Counted from the stretch's first letter, positions 1 to 8,941 are shown. The stretch is DNA of 64,000 nucleotides from MPNP01 sp965215545 (GCA_965215545.1 OZ244066.1:62001-126000); one strand, 5' to 3'. Notes: a model not told the origin generated them from the letters alone. Made by a program: numbers and translations.

Positions 1-765
1 AAGATCCAGTTCCATATGGGCGGGGATCTGCTGCAGGCATTCAGTGCGGTCAGTCAAGGCATTCCGGTTGTCTCGGTTGCCGCGATCATGCAAAAGCATC
101 CCCAGGTGATCATTGCCCACCCCGGCAAGGCTTCATCATTCGAGGATCTCAAGGATCTGACACTGCTCATCGGCGACAACGGATTCAGCTCGTTTTACCG
201 CTGGATGATGGCCGAGTATGGATTCACCGTCGAACAGCGGGTTCCATACACATTCAACCCGGCCCCCTTCCTCGCCGACGAGACGGTCGGCATGCAAGGG
301 TATCTTTCATCGGAACCCTACGTCGTCGAGAAGCAAGGCGGGTTTGTGCCGGAGGTGTTCCTGATCGCCGATGCCGGGTATTCCACCTATGCAACGACAA
401 TCGAGGCCATGGCTGACACCATCGCCAACGAACCCGAGGCGGTGACGTGTTTCGTCGATGGATCCATCAAGGGTTGGTACAATTACCTCTATGGTGATCG
501 TTCAGGAGCGGATGCGCTCATCAAGGCTGACAATCCCGAGATGACAGACGACAAGATTGCCTACGCCGTTGCCAAGATGCTTGAGAATGGCATCGTCGAC
601 TCCGGCGATGCCATGACCTTGGGCATCGGGGCCCTGACTGACGAAAAGGTCAAGGATTTCTATGACAAGATGATCACCTCGGGTGTCCTGGCTGACGAAG
701 TCGACTGGCAGGCGGCCTATACGACAGAATTTGTCAACAAGGGCACTGGCATGGATCTCAAATAG
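1..765 (+). CDS. NMT1/THI5-like ABC transporter substrate-binding protein (5' end missing)
   Basis: The reading frame is open from base 1, so the N-terminus including the signal peptide lies outside the window and about 254 residues are visible. It resembles periplasmic binding proteins of the NMT1/SsuA type, which capture a small organic ligand. Family-like stretches are HPGKASSFEDLKDLT near the start and GYLSSEPYVVEKQG in the middle, followed by an amphipathic helical C-terminus (WQAAYTTEFVNKG). It is followed by an ATPase and a permease in the same direction, so it is the binding component of a complete importer. The ligand cannot be read from sequence. The downstream cytosine-deaminase-like gene hints at a pyrimidine-like or other nitrogen heterocycle (inference). 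Confidence 0.85.
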   Translation, partial: KIQFHMGGDLLQAFSAVSQGIPVVSVAAIMQKHPQVIIAHPGKASSFEDLKDLTLLIGDNGFSSFYRWMMAEYGFTVEQRVPYTFNPAPFLADETVGMQGYLSSEPYVVEKQGGFVPEVFLIADAGYSTYATTIEAMADTIANEPEAVTCFVDGSIKGWYNYLYGDRSGADALIKADNPEMTDDKIAYAVAKMLENGIVDSGDAMTLGIGALTDEKVKDFYDKMITSGVLADEVDWQAAYTTEFVNKGTGMDLK

Positions 766-860
766 ATCCGCTGTCCACCCCGCACCCTGCTGCCCGTTAT
801 CCGCCGGGCAGCAGGGTGCTTCTTTGCGTAGCCAGCAGCACAACGACTGAGGAGACGACA

Positions 861-1658
861 GTGGGGAACGGGGCCACTTTGCTGGAACTCGCCAATGTCG
901 GGAAGACATTTTCGGGTGATGTGGTCGCATTGCGGCAGATGTCACTGCAGGTTCACGAGGGGGACATTCTCAGCCTGCTGGGCCCATCGGGTTGCGGAAA
1001 GTCGACTGTCCTGCGCCTGGTGTCCGGGTTGATGTCCCCGACCACGGGTCGAATCCGCTGGCACAAGGATCACCAGCGCGGCTCGATTGGCTTCGTCTTT
1101 CAGGAACCAACCCTCATGCCCTGGGCAACTGTCGAGAAAAATGTCTGGCTTCCCTTCCGCCTGAACGGCAAATCCTTCGCCGCGCAACGCGATGACATCA
1201 GGCGTTGCCTGGAACTGGTCGGTCTGGAGGATTTTGCCACGAGCTATCCCCGCGAACTGTCGGGGGGGATGCGCATGCGAGTCTCGATTGCCCGCGCCCT
1301 GGTCACCAAGCCAAGCATCATGCTGATGGATGAGCCCTTCGCCGCCCTTGATGAGATCACGCGCTTCAAGCTCAACAACGACCTGTTGAAAATGAGGGAA
1401 GCCCTGGACTGCACGATCATCTTCGTCACCCACTCGGTCTTCGAAAGCGTCTTTCTCTCCAACCGCATCGCCGTCATGGCCGCCCGACCGGGCCGGGTGA
1501 TTGAGGAGGTCACGATTGATACCCCCTATCCGCGCGGCGAGGAGTACCGCACTTCAAAGACCTATGTGGACTATTGCCGCGAGACCTCCGAGGCCCTCGG
1601 TCGCGCCATGGATGAGAATGGCAACGCTGCGGCAGCGACATCAGGACGGGGAGATTGA
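861..1658 (+). CDS. ABC transporter ATP-binding protein (nitrate/sulfonate/NMT1 type)
   Basis: ATPase subunit of the importer begun by the preceding gene. Walker A is GPSGCGKST (about residue 41), the Q-loop is VFQEPTLMPW, the ABC signature is LSGGMRMRVSIARAL, and Walker B is IMLMDEPFAALDE. The length of 265 residues is normal for SsuB/TauB-like proteins. I start at the GTG at 861 because GAGGAG lies six bases upstream; the frame is open further upstream but has no ribosome site there. A run of seven G encodes part of the signature motif. The gene ends four bases into the next reading frame (TTGA overlap), so it is translationally coupled to the permease. Confidence 0.93.
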   Translation: MGNGATLLELANVGKTFSGDVVALRQMSLQVHEGDILSLLGPSGCGKSTVLRLVSGLMSPTTGRIRWHKDHQRGSIGFVFQEPTLMPWATVEKNVWLPFRLNGKSFAAQRDDIRRCLELVGLEDFATSYPRELSGGMRMRVSIARALVTKPSIMLMDEPFAALDEITRFKLNNDLLKMREALDCTIIFVTHSVFESVFLSNRIAVMAARPGRVIEEVTIDTPYPRGEEYRTSKTYVDYCRETSEALGRAMDENGNAAAATSGRGD

Positions 1659-1666
1659 ACAGAACA

Positions 1667-2527
1667 ATGCAAGAGATCACGACAATTGCTCCTGGTAGCG
1701 AGCCTATTGACGAGGAGGAGCGGAAACGGCAACGTCGGGCCCGGCTTGAAAGCACCGGCAAATGGCTCATGCCCCTGATCGTGCTGGTCCTGATGCTCTC
1801 GGTGTGGCATCAGATCACCACCGTCAATGCGATTCCCCACTACATCCTGCCCAACCCCGGTCTCGTGGCCCTGACGATTGTCCAGGACCTGCAATTGATG
1901 GTCTCGGCACTCACGGTCACCCTGAAGATCACTTTGCTGGCACTTGCGGTGGCGGTCATTGGCGGTGTGGGCCTTGCGGTGCTCTTCACCCAATCCCGCT
2001 TCATCGAAATGTCCCTGTTTCCCTATGCCGTGATCCTGCAGGTCACCCCGGTGATTTCCATCGCCCCGCTGATCTTCATCTATGTCGACAGCCGCCTTGT
2101 GGGCCTGTTGCTGTGCGCTTGGATTGTGGCCTTTTTTCCAATCCTCGCCAATACGTCCCTCGGCCTCAATTCCGTTGACCACAATCTGCGGGACCTTTTC
2201 AAGATTTACGGTGCTACACGCTGGCAACAGCTGCTGCATCTGCAGTTGCCTTCGGCCCTGCCGTATTTTCTCGGCGGGCTGCGCATTGCCGGGGGCCTCT
2301 CCCTCATCGGCGCCGTGGTGGCGGAATTCGTCGCCGGAACCGGTGGCGTCGAATCGGGATTGGCCTTCGTCATTCTGGAAGCCGGCTACCGCCTCAACAT
2401 TCCACGGATGTTCGCAGCACTGCTGGTCATTGCCGCCACGGGCGTGATGATCTTCATGGTGCTGACCCTGATCAGTCACCTGCTCCTGCACAAATGGCAT
2501 GAGAGCGCGATCAAGCGAGACGTCTAG
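1667..2527 (+). CDS. ABC transporter permease (BPD inner-membrane component)
   Basis: Integral membrane permease of the SsuC/TauC type with about six hydrophobic segments. The EAA-like cytoplasmic loop is visible around DLFKIYGATRWQQLLHLQLP, the site that contacts the ATPase. The N-terminal 30 residues are charged and cytoplasmic. The frame also allows a TTG at 1655 that would overlap the ATPase stop as TTGA, but the nearest Shine-Dalgarno-like GGGGAG is too close to it; ATG 1667 is preferred, without certainty. With the genes on either side it forms a three-part importer. The stop codon TAG shares its G with the GTG start of the next gene. Confidence 0.9.
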   Translation: MQEITTIAPGSEPIDEEERKRQRRARLESTGKWLMPLIVLVLMLSVWHQITTVNAIPHYILPNPGLVALTIVQDLQLMVSALTVTLKITLLALAVAVIGGVGLAVLFTQSRFIEMSLFPYAVILQVTPVISIAPLIFIYVDSRLVGLLLCAWIVAFFPILANTSLGLNSVDHNLRDLFKIYGATRWQQLLHLQLPSALPYFLGGLRIAGGLSLIGAVVAEFVAGTGGVESGLAFVILEAGYRLNIPRMFAALLVIAATGVMIFMVLTLISHLLLHKWHESAIKRDV

Positions 2528-3798
2528 TGGATTTTCTTGGCCTGCCGGACGCTCCTCACTACAGCATCATCAACGCCCGGATCGCCGCCGCCGGTTCCGC
2601 CGAGCCGGGCAGTGGGCCCGGTCAGTCGCTCTCGGTCAAGGATGGCCTCATCACCGACGCGACCTCGGACAGGTGTGTGGATGCCGGGGGCGCCCTGCTC
2701 ATGCCGGCGTTCGTCGACATGCACACGCATCTTGACAAGGGTCATATCGTGCCGCGCACACCCGATCTCGATGGCAGTTTTGCCGCCGCTCTCGCCGCCT
2801 GTGAGGCCGACATCATGCGGGGCTGGACCGAAGACAACCTGCGGCGACGCATGGAGTTCGCCCTGCGCTGTGCCTACGCGCACGGGACTCGTGCCATCCG
2901 GACCCATCTTGATTCCAAGCCCCCACATCATGCATTGACCTGGCAGGTCTTTGATCAACTCCGCACCGACTGGTCCGGCCGGATCGACCTGCAGGCTGTT
3001 GCCCTCTTTCCAATCGAGATGGTCCGCGAGCCAGCGGACTTTGCCACGATCCTGGCCACCTGTGAACGCCACGATGGCATTCTGGGCGGTTTTCTCTATC
3101 CCACTGCCGGACTTGATGCCTTGCTCGATACAATCTTTGGCGCCGCCAATGAGCGGGGTCTTGCCCTTGATTTCCATCTCGATGAGACCGGCGATCCCAC
3201 CTCACGCTGTCTGGCCGCCGTGGCGGAAGCGGCATTGCGGTCGCCCCATGACCGGGGCGTGATCTGCGGACATTGCTGCTCCCTCGCCCGGCAGGAGGAT
3301 GCCGAGGTCACAGAGACGATCACCCGCGTCAGGGACGCCGGGCTTGCTGTGGTCTCGCTGCCGATGTGCAATCTCTACCTGCAGGATCGCGCCACTGACC
3401 GCACACCTCTCTGGCGGGGCGTGACCCGGGTCAAGGAGCTCGCCGTGGCCGGCATCCGCGTCAGTTTCGCCTCCGACAACACTCGTGACCCCTTCCATGC
3501 CTATGGCGATCTTGACATGGTCGAGGTCATGCGCGAAGCGGTGCGGATCTGCCATCTCGATCACACCACCACGTCGTGGCTTGATGCCTTTGGCCGGACA
3601 CCGGCCACGATGTGCGACTTTCCCGCCCTCACCCTGGCACCGGGGGACCCGGCCGACTTCGTGATCTTCAATGCCCGCACGCTGAATGAACTGCTCTCGC
3701 GGCCCCAGAGTGACAGGGTCGTCGTGCGGGGCGGGGCAGCCATCGACAGGACCCTGCCACAGTATGCCGAACTTGATGATGTGATGGAGGGAACATGA
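2527..3798 (+). CDS. Cytosine deaminase-like amidohydrolase
   Basis: Metal-dependent amidohydrolase of about 423 residues, the usual length of CodA-type deaminases. The metal site motifs appear in order: DMHTHLDKGH (about residue 66), FHLDETGD, GHCCSLA and ASDNTRDPF; the last closely matches the SDN-R-D segment of cytosine deaminases. The C-terminal GDPADFVIFNA is the standard closing strand of the family. The GTG start overlaps the permease stop (TAGTG), and the stop overlaps the next ATG (ATGA), so it is embedded in a polycistronic unit. It probably deaminates or hydrolyses a cyclic nitrogen compound imported by the upstream transporter (inference). Other ring-amidohydrolase substrates are equally possible. 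Confidence 0.8.
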   Translation: MDFLGLPDAPHYSIINARIAAAGSAEPGSGPGQSLSVKDGLITDATSDRCVDAGGALLMPAFVDMHTHLDKGHIVPRTPDLDGSFAAALAACEADIMRGWTEDNLRRRMEFALRCAYAHGTRAIRTHLDSKPPHHALTWQVFDQLRTDWSGRIDLQAVALFPIEMVREPADFATILATCERHDGILGGFLYPTAGLDALLDTIFGAANERGLALDFHLDETGDPTSRCLAAVAEAALRSPHDRGVICGHCCSLARQEDAEVTETITRVRDAGLAVVSLPMCNLYLQDRATDRTPLWRGVTRVKELAVAGIRVSFASDNTRDPFHAYGDLDMVEVMREAVRICHLDHTTTSWLDAFGRTPATMCDFPALTLAPGDPADFVIFNARTLNELLSRPQSDRVVVRGGAAIDRTLPQYAELDDVMEGT

Positions 3799-5192
3799 AA
3801 CAGAGCAGTGCTGCCGTGATGGATGAGCTCGCCCATCTGAACATTGTGCGGAACGAGGTTGCCGTCCAGGCCAAGAGCCGGGATTTCTTCTGGTATTCCC
3901 CCGTTCTCAAGGATCGCCTCGATCATGTCCGGGCTGACTTCGTCGCCATGCCGCGCAACGAGGCGGAGGTGATTGAAATCCTCGCCAGTTGCTACCGGCA
4001 TGATGTCCCCGTTACCGTCCGGGGGGCCGGCACCGGCAACTATGGCCAGGCCATGCCGCTGGCCGGGGGCTGCGTGATCCACATGCAGTTGATGAATCGG
4101 GTTCTCGCGGTGCATCCCGGACGCGTGATTGCCGAGCCGGGCTGCCTGCTCAAGGATGTTGATGCGGCGAGCATCAAGGATTCAGGCCAGGAACTGCGCA
4201 TGTTTTCCTCGACCTGGGCCACGGCCTCGATCGGTGGATTCATCGCCGGCGGTTCCGGCGGGGTCGGCTCATGTCGCTGGGGGCAGTTGCGGGATCCCGG
4301 CAACATCATCCGGCTGCGGGTCGTCACCATGGAAGCCTCGCCGCGCATCATCGAGTTCAGTGGTGATGAACTGCCACGGGTGTCACATGCCTACGGGACC
4401 AATGGCGTGATCACCGAGGTGGAAATGCCCCTGGCCCCCGCCTATGACTGGATCGGGGTCTTTGTCACCTTCCCCGACTTCATGGATGCCGTCCGCTTCA
4501 GTGCCGAACTCGGGAACGAGGACGGCATTCTGGTCAAACTGATCACGCCGATCGAGGCACCGATCGCCCATGAGTACTTCCCCCGGGTCCGGCCCCACAT
4601 CAAGCCCGATGACAACCTCATTGCCATCATGGTCGCACCGCATGCCATGGAGGCCTTCCTGACCATGCTGGCCGCATGGGACGGAGCAGCCATGATCTAC
4701 CGGTCCGATGCGAACGACTGGGAACGCGATCCCGGGCCGGTCTTCGAGTATGGCTGGAACCACACGACGTTACGGGCCCTCAAGATCGATCCGACGATCA
4801 CCTATCTCCAGGTCCGATATGGTGCCCCGGATTTCCTGCGGCTGATCGAGACGGTCCGTGCCACCTTCGGCAGTGAGGTCCGCCAGCACCTCGAAGTCAT
4901 GCAGGAGCATGGTCAGACCATGTTTGCCGGCTTGCCCATCGTCAAGTTCACCACCGAGGAACGCCTCGACGAGATTGTCCGGATCCATGAGGATCTGGGC
5001 TGCATGATTTTCAACCCGCATCGCTACACCCTTGAGGAAGGCGGGCGGCAGACCATCGACCAGCGGCAACTGGACTTCAAACGTGAGGCCGATCCCAAGG
5101 GTCTGTTGAATCCGGGCAAGATGATCGCCTGGCATGATCCCGACTGGGCCTTCGAGACGATGTATGCCTATCCGGATCTCATGGCACCCTGA
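3795..5192 (+). CDS. FAD-binding oxidoreductase (FAD-linked oxidase family)
   Basis: 465-residue flavoprotein of the FAD-linked oxidase (GlcD/VAO-like) family. The FAD pyrophosphate-binding segment is PVTVRGAGTGNYGQAMPLAGG (about residues 71-91), followed by RVIAEPGCLLKDVD and the glycine-rich GGFIAGGSGGVGS. The C-terminus FKREADPKGLLNPGKMIAW is typical of the family. It is soluble, with no signal peptide. It overlaps the amidohydrolase by four bases and its stop is shared with the next ATG (TGATG). It likely oxidises an intermediate of the same pathway. The substrate is not identifiable. Confidence 0.82.
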   Translation: MKQSSAAVMDELAHLNIVRNEVAVQAKSRDFFWYSPVLKDRLDHVRADFVAMPRNEAEVIEILASCYRHDVPVTVRGAGTGNYGQAMPLAGGCVIHMQLMNRVLAVHPGRVIAEPGCLLKDVDAASIKDSGQELRMFSSTWATASIGGFIAGGSGGVGSCRWGQLRDPGNIIRLRVVTMEASPRIIEFSGDELPRVSHAYGTNGVITEVEMPLAPAYDWIGVFVTFPDFMDAVRFSAELGNEDGILVKLITPIEAPIAHEYFPRVRPHIKPDDNLIAIMVAPHAMEAFLTMLAAWDGAAMIYRSDANDWERDPGPVFEYGWNHTTLRALKIDPTITYLQVRYGAPDFLRLIETVRATFGSEVRQHLEVMQEHGQTMFAGLPIVKFTTEERLDEIVRIHEDLGCMIFNPHRYTLEEGGRQTIDQRQLDFKREADPKGLLNPGKMIAWHDPDWAFETMYAYPDLMAP

Positions 5193-5770
5193 TGCGGGCC
5201 CTCATCGTCTTTGCCCACCCGGATCCCGACAGTTTTGCCGCCGCCCTGCATGCGACCGTCCGGACCACGCTTGCCCACCGGGGTTGGGAGATCGATGACT
5301 GCGATCTGTATGCAGAGGGCTTCAATCCGGTCATGACCCCGACCGAACGTCGCATGTACCACGAGTATCCCGTCAACACGGCAACGGTCCGCCCCTATGT
5401 CGAGCGCCTGACAGCCGCCGATGCCCTGATCCTGGTGTTCCCGGTCTGGGTCTTTGGCTTCCCGGCCATCCTCAAGGGATTCCTCGACCGGGTCTGCGTC
5501 CCCGGTGTGGCCTTCCGACTCGAAAATGGCAAGGTCGTGCCCGCCCTGTCCAACATCAGCAAACTGGCCGCGGTGACGACCTATGGGGGCAGCCGACTGC
5601 GGGCCCTGCTTGCCGGTGATCCACCACGCCGGGTTGTCAGCCGCGCCATCCGCCATTACTGTCAGGGTGCCTCACTTGACTATCTGGCCCTGTATGACAT
5701 GAACCGGGCCACCGACGGGCAGCGCCGCCACTTTCTGGCCCGTGTCACCAGGCGGATGGAGAGATTATGA
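5192..5770 (+). CDS. NAD(P)H dehydrogenase (quinone) / flavodoxin-fold oxidoreductase
   Basis: 192-residue protein of the NQO1/MdaB flavodoxin-like fold. It opens with VFAHPDPDSFAAAL, the phosphate-binding loop of this family, and contains ILVFPVWVFGFPAILKGFLDRV, the strand-loop-helix that cradles FMN/FAD. It follows the FAD-linked oxidase with a TGATG overlap and is followed by a close paralogue. The pair may pass electrons from the pathway to quinones or reduce a pathway intermediate (inference). Confidence 0.85.
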   Translation: MRALIVFAHPDPDSFAAALHATVRTTLAHRGWEIDDCDLYAEGFNPVMTPTERRMYHEYPVNTATVRPYVERLTAADALILVFPVWVFGFPAILKGFLDRVCVPGVAFRLENGKVVPALSNISKLAAVTTYGGSRLRALLAGDPPRRVVSRAIRHYCQGASLDYLALYDMNRATDGQRRHFLARVTRRMERL

Positions 5771-6366
5771 TCCAGGCTCTTGTTGTCTACTGCCATCCCG
5801 ATCCGACGAGTTTCACCGCCGCCGTGAAGGACCTGACCCTGCAACAATTGGACGATCATGGTGCCTCCTACGGCCTCCTTGATCTCTATGATGCCGACTT
5901 CGATCCCGTCCTGTCCAGGGCGGCCCATGCTGCCTATCTCGATCCCACCCGCAATCAGGATGGCCTCGAGGAGCACATCCAGTCGTTGCGCTGGTGCAAT
6001 ACACTGATCTTCATCTATCCCACCTGGTGCCATGGCCTGCCCGCACTGCTCAAGGGTTGGCTGGATCGTGTCTTCATCCCCGGTGTGGCCTTTCACATGG
6101 CCAGCACCAATGCCCGGTCCATCCAGCCTGGCCTCGGGAACATCCGACGGCTGGCCGTCTACACGACCTGCGGCGCCAGCTGGATCACAACCCAGATCAT
6201 GGGCGCCCCCGGCAAACGCACCCTGTTGCGGGGCATCCGGTCCCTGTGCGCCCGCCGCCTGCGGACCAGTTACGCGGCCCTCCATCGCATGGACAGCACC
6301 ACCGACGATGAGCGCAAGCGCCATCTGGCGCGAACATCGCGCAAACTCGAACGTTTCCTGGCCTGA
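5767..6366 (+). CDS. NAD(P)H dehydrogenase (quinone) paralogue
   Basis: 199-residue second copy of the flavodoxin-fold reductase, with VVYCHPDPTSFTAAVKD at the N-terminus and LIFIYPTWCHGLPALLKGWLDRVFIPGVAF in the middle. It overlaps the preceding paralogue by four bases (ATGA). The two copies have diverged well beyond a recent duplication and may form a heterodimer or act on successive substrates (inference). Frame and codon use match the rest of the operon. Confidence 0.85.
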   Translation: MIQALVVYCHPDPTSFTAAVKDLTLQQLDDHGASYGLLDLYDADFDPVLSRAAHAAYLDPTRNQDGLEEHIQSLRWCNTLIFIYPTWCHGLPALLKGWLDRVFIPGVAFHMASTNARSIQPGLGNIRRLAVYTTCGASWITTQIMGAPGKRTLLRGIRSLCARRLRTSYAALHRMDSTTDDERKRHLARTSRKLERFLA

Positions 6367-6379
6367 CGCCGCATCCGCC

Positions 6380-7663
6380 ATGCCCCGGTCCAGCAGGCCA
6401 TCGCTGATGCCACGCTTTGTCCCTCTGCTGGCCATCCTCGCCCTGCTTGGCCCAACCACACCTGTCCGGGTCGAGACCGTCCCCCATACACCACCACCGC
6501 TCCCACGCATCGAGACCCCGGGGCCATCCGCATTCACCACTGTCGACCAGGGAGGCAGGACCGCTGCGGCCCTCAGGCGGATCCTCGCCGAGGAAATCAC
6601 GCTGCCGGCGGGATTTGCCATCGAACTCTATGCCATCGTCCCCCACGCCCGGTCCATGGCCGTGGGGCCCGAGGGTCGCGTGACCTTTGTGGGAACCCGC
6701 CGCGACACGGTCTGGGCCGTGACCGACCATGACGGGGACCAGGTGGTCGATACGGTCAGGGACTTTGCCCCCTCGGTGCCCTTTTCCATCCCGAACGGAC
6801 CCTGCTTTGCCCGGGATGGCGTCCTCTATGTCGCCGAACAGAACCGCATCCTGGCCTTCCCGGCCGCCGAACGCGATCATGGCCACCCCGACATCACTGC
6901 CTACAGCCTGGTGCCCCAGGGTGAACTGATCCCGCCAGAGGAGGAGAGTTTCAACCACTCGGCCCGGGTCTGCCGGGTCGGGCCGGACGACAGGCTCTAT
7001 GTTTCACTTGGCCAGCCCTACAATGTGCATCCACCCGGGAAAGTCGACCTCTACGACAGCTGGGGCATCGGGGGGATCATCCGAATCAATCGGGATGGCA
7101 CCGGTCGTGAGGTCTACACCGCCGGCATTCGCAACTCGGTCGGCCACGACTTCCATCCGGTCACCGGCGAGCTGTGGTTCACCGACAACCAGGTTGACTT
7201 CATGGGTGATGACATCCCGCCGGGCGAGCTCAATCGCCAGACGGCCCCTGGCCAGCATTTTGGCTTCCCCTGGTATGGCGGCGGCACCATCCGCACCCAC
7301 GAGTACGCCGCCGCCACCCCTCCCGCCGACCTGGTCTTTCCGGTCGTGGAGACCATTGCCCATGCCGCCGATCTCGGCATGACGTTCTACACCGGCGACA
7401 TGTTCCCGCCCCGTTACAGGAACGCCATCTTCTCCGCCCAGCACGGCTCCTGGAACCGCACGGAGCCCGTCGGGGCCCGGGTCATGGTGACCGTCATCGA
7501 TGGCCATGGCAATGCCAGCATGGAAGTCTTTGCCGAAGGCTGGCTCGACGACGACGGCAGCTACCTTGGCCGGCCGATGGATGTCGCCCAGCTCCCGGAC
7601 GGCTCCCTCCTCGTCTCCGACGACCATGCCGGCGCCCTCTACCGCATCAGCTATGGCCCATGA
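6380..7663 (+). CDS. PQQ-dependent sugar dehydrogenase-like six-bladed propeller protein, exported
   Basis: About 427 residues with an N-terminal hydrophobic signal (PRFVPLLAILALLGPTTPV), so probably periplasmic. The body is the soluble aldose-sugar/sorbosone dehydrogenase beta-propeller: GIRNSVGHDFHPVTGELWFTDN, DDIPPGELNRQT, and HGSWNRTEPVGARVMVTVID near the C-terminus. The frame is open back to 6032, but that part is the antisense-like shadow of the upstream gene; the start is ATG 6380 or ATG 6407. It lies 13 bases after the quinone reductase and is probably the last gene of the operon. A short hairpin (GAGGGAT / ATCCCTC, 7666-7684) follows the stop without a U run. Confidence 0.82.
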   Translation: MPRSSRPSLMPRFVPLLAILALLGPTTPVRVETVPHTPPPLPRIETPGPSAFTTVDQGGRTAAALRRILAEEITLPAGFAIELYAIVPHARSMAVGPEGRVTFVGTRRDTVWAVTDHDGDQVVDTVRDFAPSVPFSIPNGPCFARDGVLYVAEQNRILAFPAAERDHGHPDITAYSLVPQGELIPPEEESFNHSARVCRVGPDDRLYVSLGQPYNVHPPGKVDLYDSWGIGGIIRINRDGTGREVYTAGIRNSVGHDFHPVTGELWFTDNQVDFMGDDIPPGELNRQTAPGQHFGFPWYGGGTIRTHEYAAATPPADLVFPVVETIAHAADLGMTFYTGDMFPPRYRNAIFSAQHGSWNRTEPVGARVMVTVIDGHGNASMEVFAEGWLDDDGSYLGRPMDVAQLPDGSLLVSDDHAGALYRISYGP

Positions 7664-8058
7664 AGAGGGATTGCACATCCCTCGTGCACCGCCTCATCCT
7701 TGCAATCTCAGCTGACAGCCTCTTGACATGGCCCCGGTGCATGCACAGCTTCTCCCTCGAGACGCACGCCGGTCACGGTCTGCTCTCTTTCCGAGGCCCC
7801 CGCTCCGGTGCGGGTCCTCGCGTAGCCGGGCATCTGAATGACGCACTTCGCCGATCTCGATGACTGTCGGCCCCCATGTGGCGCGCACCGATCCAGGATA
7901 TCATGCTAGCCCGGTCCTTGGCCTCGCAGGGCTGGTCCTGCCGGCTGATGCGGCACGTAGTGGTCAATTCTCAACATATCCTTGCTGTCTTGCGCTCCAT
8001 GGGCCAATCGACGACCGTCGCCGCCGAGCAACCCGCACAAGACACCAACCAAGGCAGC
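7664..8058. other. Non-coding interval downstream of the first operon
   Basis: No reading frame here has protein-like composition together with a ribosome site. Apart from the 7-bp hairpin immediately after the sugar dehydrogenase stop, I see no recognisable element. The base composition is slightly lower in GC than the flanking operon. Confidence 0.5.
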
Positions 8059-8214
8059 ATGCCAATGAGTCGACACATCCGCCGACCTCCCATCACCCTC
8101 ACCGAAGAAGACCGCACCCGCCTGACAGGCCATTACCACGGCCCCCTCCAACTGTGCGTCGACCTGCACTCTACGGGATTTGCCGTCGGAGGGAAAGAGT
8201 GGATTTCAAAGTGA
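8059..8214 (+). pseudogene. Remnant resembling the N-terminus of an Rnk/GreA-like regulator
   Basis: A short frame reads MPMSRHIRRPPITLTEEDRTRLTG, which matches the first 20 or so residues of nucleoside-diphosphate-kinase regulator (Rnk) proteins (RPPI-L-E-D--RL). The similarity then stops abruptly at about 8130 and the frame runs on without the GreA-type domain. The following 50 bp match a second place in the window (38686-38736), suggesting that the gene was cut by recombination. It is unlikely to be functional, and the identification rests on a short motif. Confidence 0.35.
8147..8196. repeat. Dispersed ~50-bp repeat, copy 1
   Basis: About three quarters of the bases match 38686-38736 in the same orientation. 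The best-conserved core is CACTCTAC-GG-TTTGC-GTC, preceded by CTCCA--TGT. The two copies lie near two secreted-protein genes that both have poly-C tracts, and the second copy is at the right edge of the mobile island. Confidence 0.4.
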
Positions 8215-8335
8215 GGTACTACCCGGCATTCCGCACCCCTTGCCATCCGTCCCGAATGGCTGTATCCTCGCCCCTGATCACATCACCCGGTGGCTGTTGC
8301 GTCCACCGGGTGGCCACGCAACCCGGAGAGAGACC

Positions 8336-8941
8336 ATGTCCCGCCTGCCCCCCCCCTTGACCCTTCTCGCCACCACCTGCCTGGCCCTGACGCTCACCCT
8401 CGCCCCGGCCAGCGCCCAGGACCGGCCCACCACCCCCATCCCTGCCCTCAAGGCCGAAGCCACCCCCTGGGGCGGTCGGGCCGTCTACCGCATCCTCCTT
8501 GCCAACAAGGGGACCGAACGCGTGACGGGCGGAGCCCTGTCCATCACCTATGAGATCGCCTGCACCCTGACCACGGACCCGAACAGCCAAGCCTGCCCCT
8601 CCGTCCCCACCCTGCGCCGCAAGACCACGCTGCCCTGCGGGGAGGACGAGGCCGGCCTGATCCCCTCGGTCAATGTCGGCACCGCCCCCTATGCCGGTCT
8701 TACGACCCCCTACACCCTCACCCTGACGATCCGGGCCATCGACTTCCTGGCCTGGTCTGATGCCACCATCGACCGCATCAACACCCAATACCCCCAGCGC
8801 TACCAGTACAATCCGGCAACGTACCGGTATGACCGGGTTGACGGGCTCACCTGCCCCAAGACCAACCACGCCCCGGCCCGGGTGATGGCCCAGCCGAACT
8901 CGTCCACCACTTGGTCCGCCACGGTCACGGTCATGCGATGA
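8336..8941 (+). CDS. Secreted protein of unknown function with a C9 tract in the signal peptide
   Basis: 201 residues. The start ATG 8336 is preceded by GGAGAGAG. The N-terminus MSRLPPPLTLL followed by LALTLTLAPASAQ is a clear signal peptide with an AxA-type cleavage site. The mature part has four cysteines (ACTL, QACP, LPCGE, LTCPK) and looks like a small beta-rich periplasmic or outer-membrane-associated domain; I recognise no family. Codons 5-7 are CCC CCC CCC, a run of nine C at 8348-8356, here in frame. Losing or gaining one C would shift the frame and abolish the protein. Two other secreted-protein genes (38070-38676 and 56017-56819) have the same design. Confidence 0.75.
   Translation: MSRLPPPLTLLATTCLALTLTLAPASAQDRPTTPIPALKAEATPWGGRAVYRILLANKGTERVTGGALSITYEIACTLTTDPNSQACPSVPTLRRKTTLPCGEDEAGLIPSVNVGTAPYAGLTTPYTLTLTIRAIDFLAWSDATIDRINTQYPQRYQYNPATYRYDRVDGLTCPKTNHAPARVMAQPNSSTTWSATVTVMR
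8348..8356. repeat. Poly-C tract (9) in codons 5-7 of a secreted-protein gene
   Basis: Nine consecutive C, in frame. It is one of four G/C runs of eight or more inside genes of this window; all lie in secreted-protein or modification genes. Confidence 0.9.

Noticed and set aside
1571..2500. Minus-strand open frame opposite the permease
   Set aside because: Gln/His/Asp-rich shadow of a hydrophobic gene, a usual artefact of complementing membrane-protein codons.
7860..8360. Open frame of 166 codons upstream of the first secreted protein
   Set aside because: Arg/Pro/His-rich, no ribosome site, and overlaps a frame with a recognisable Rnk-like motif.
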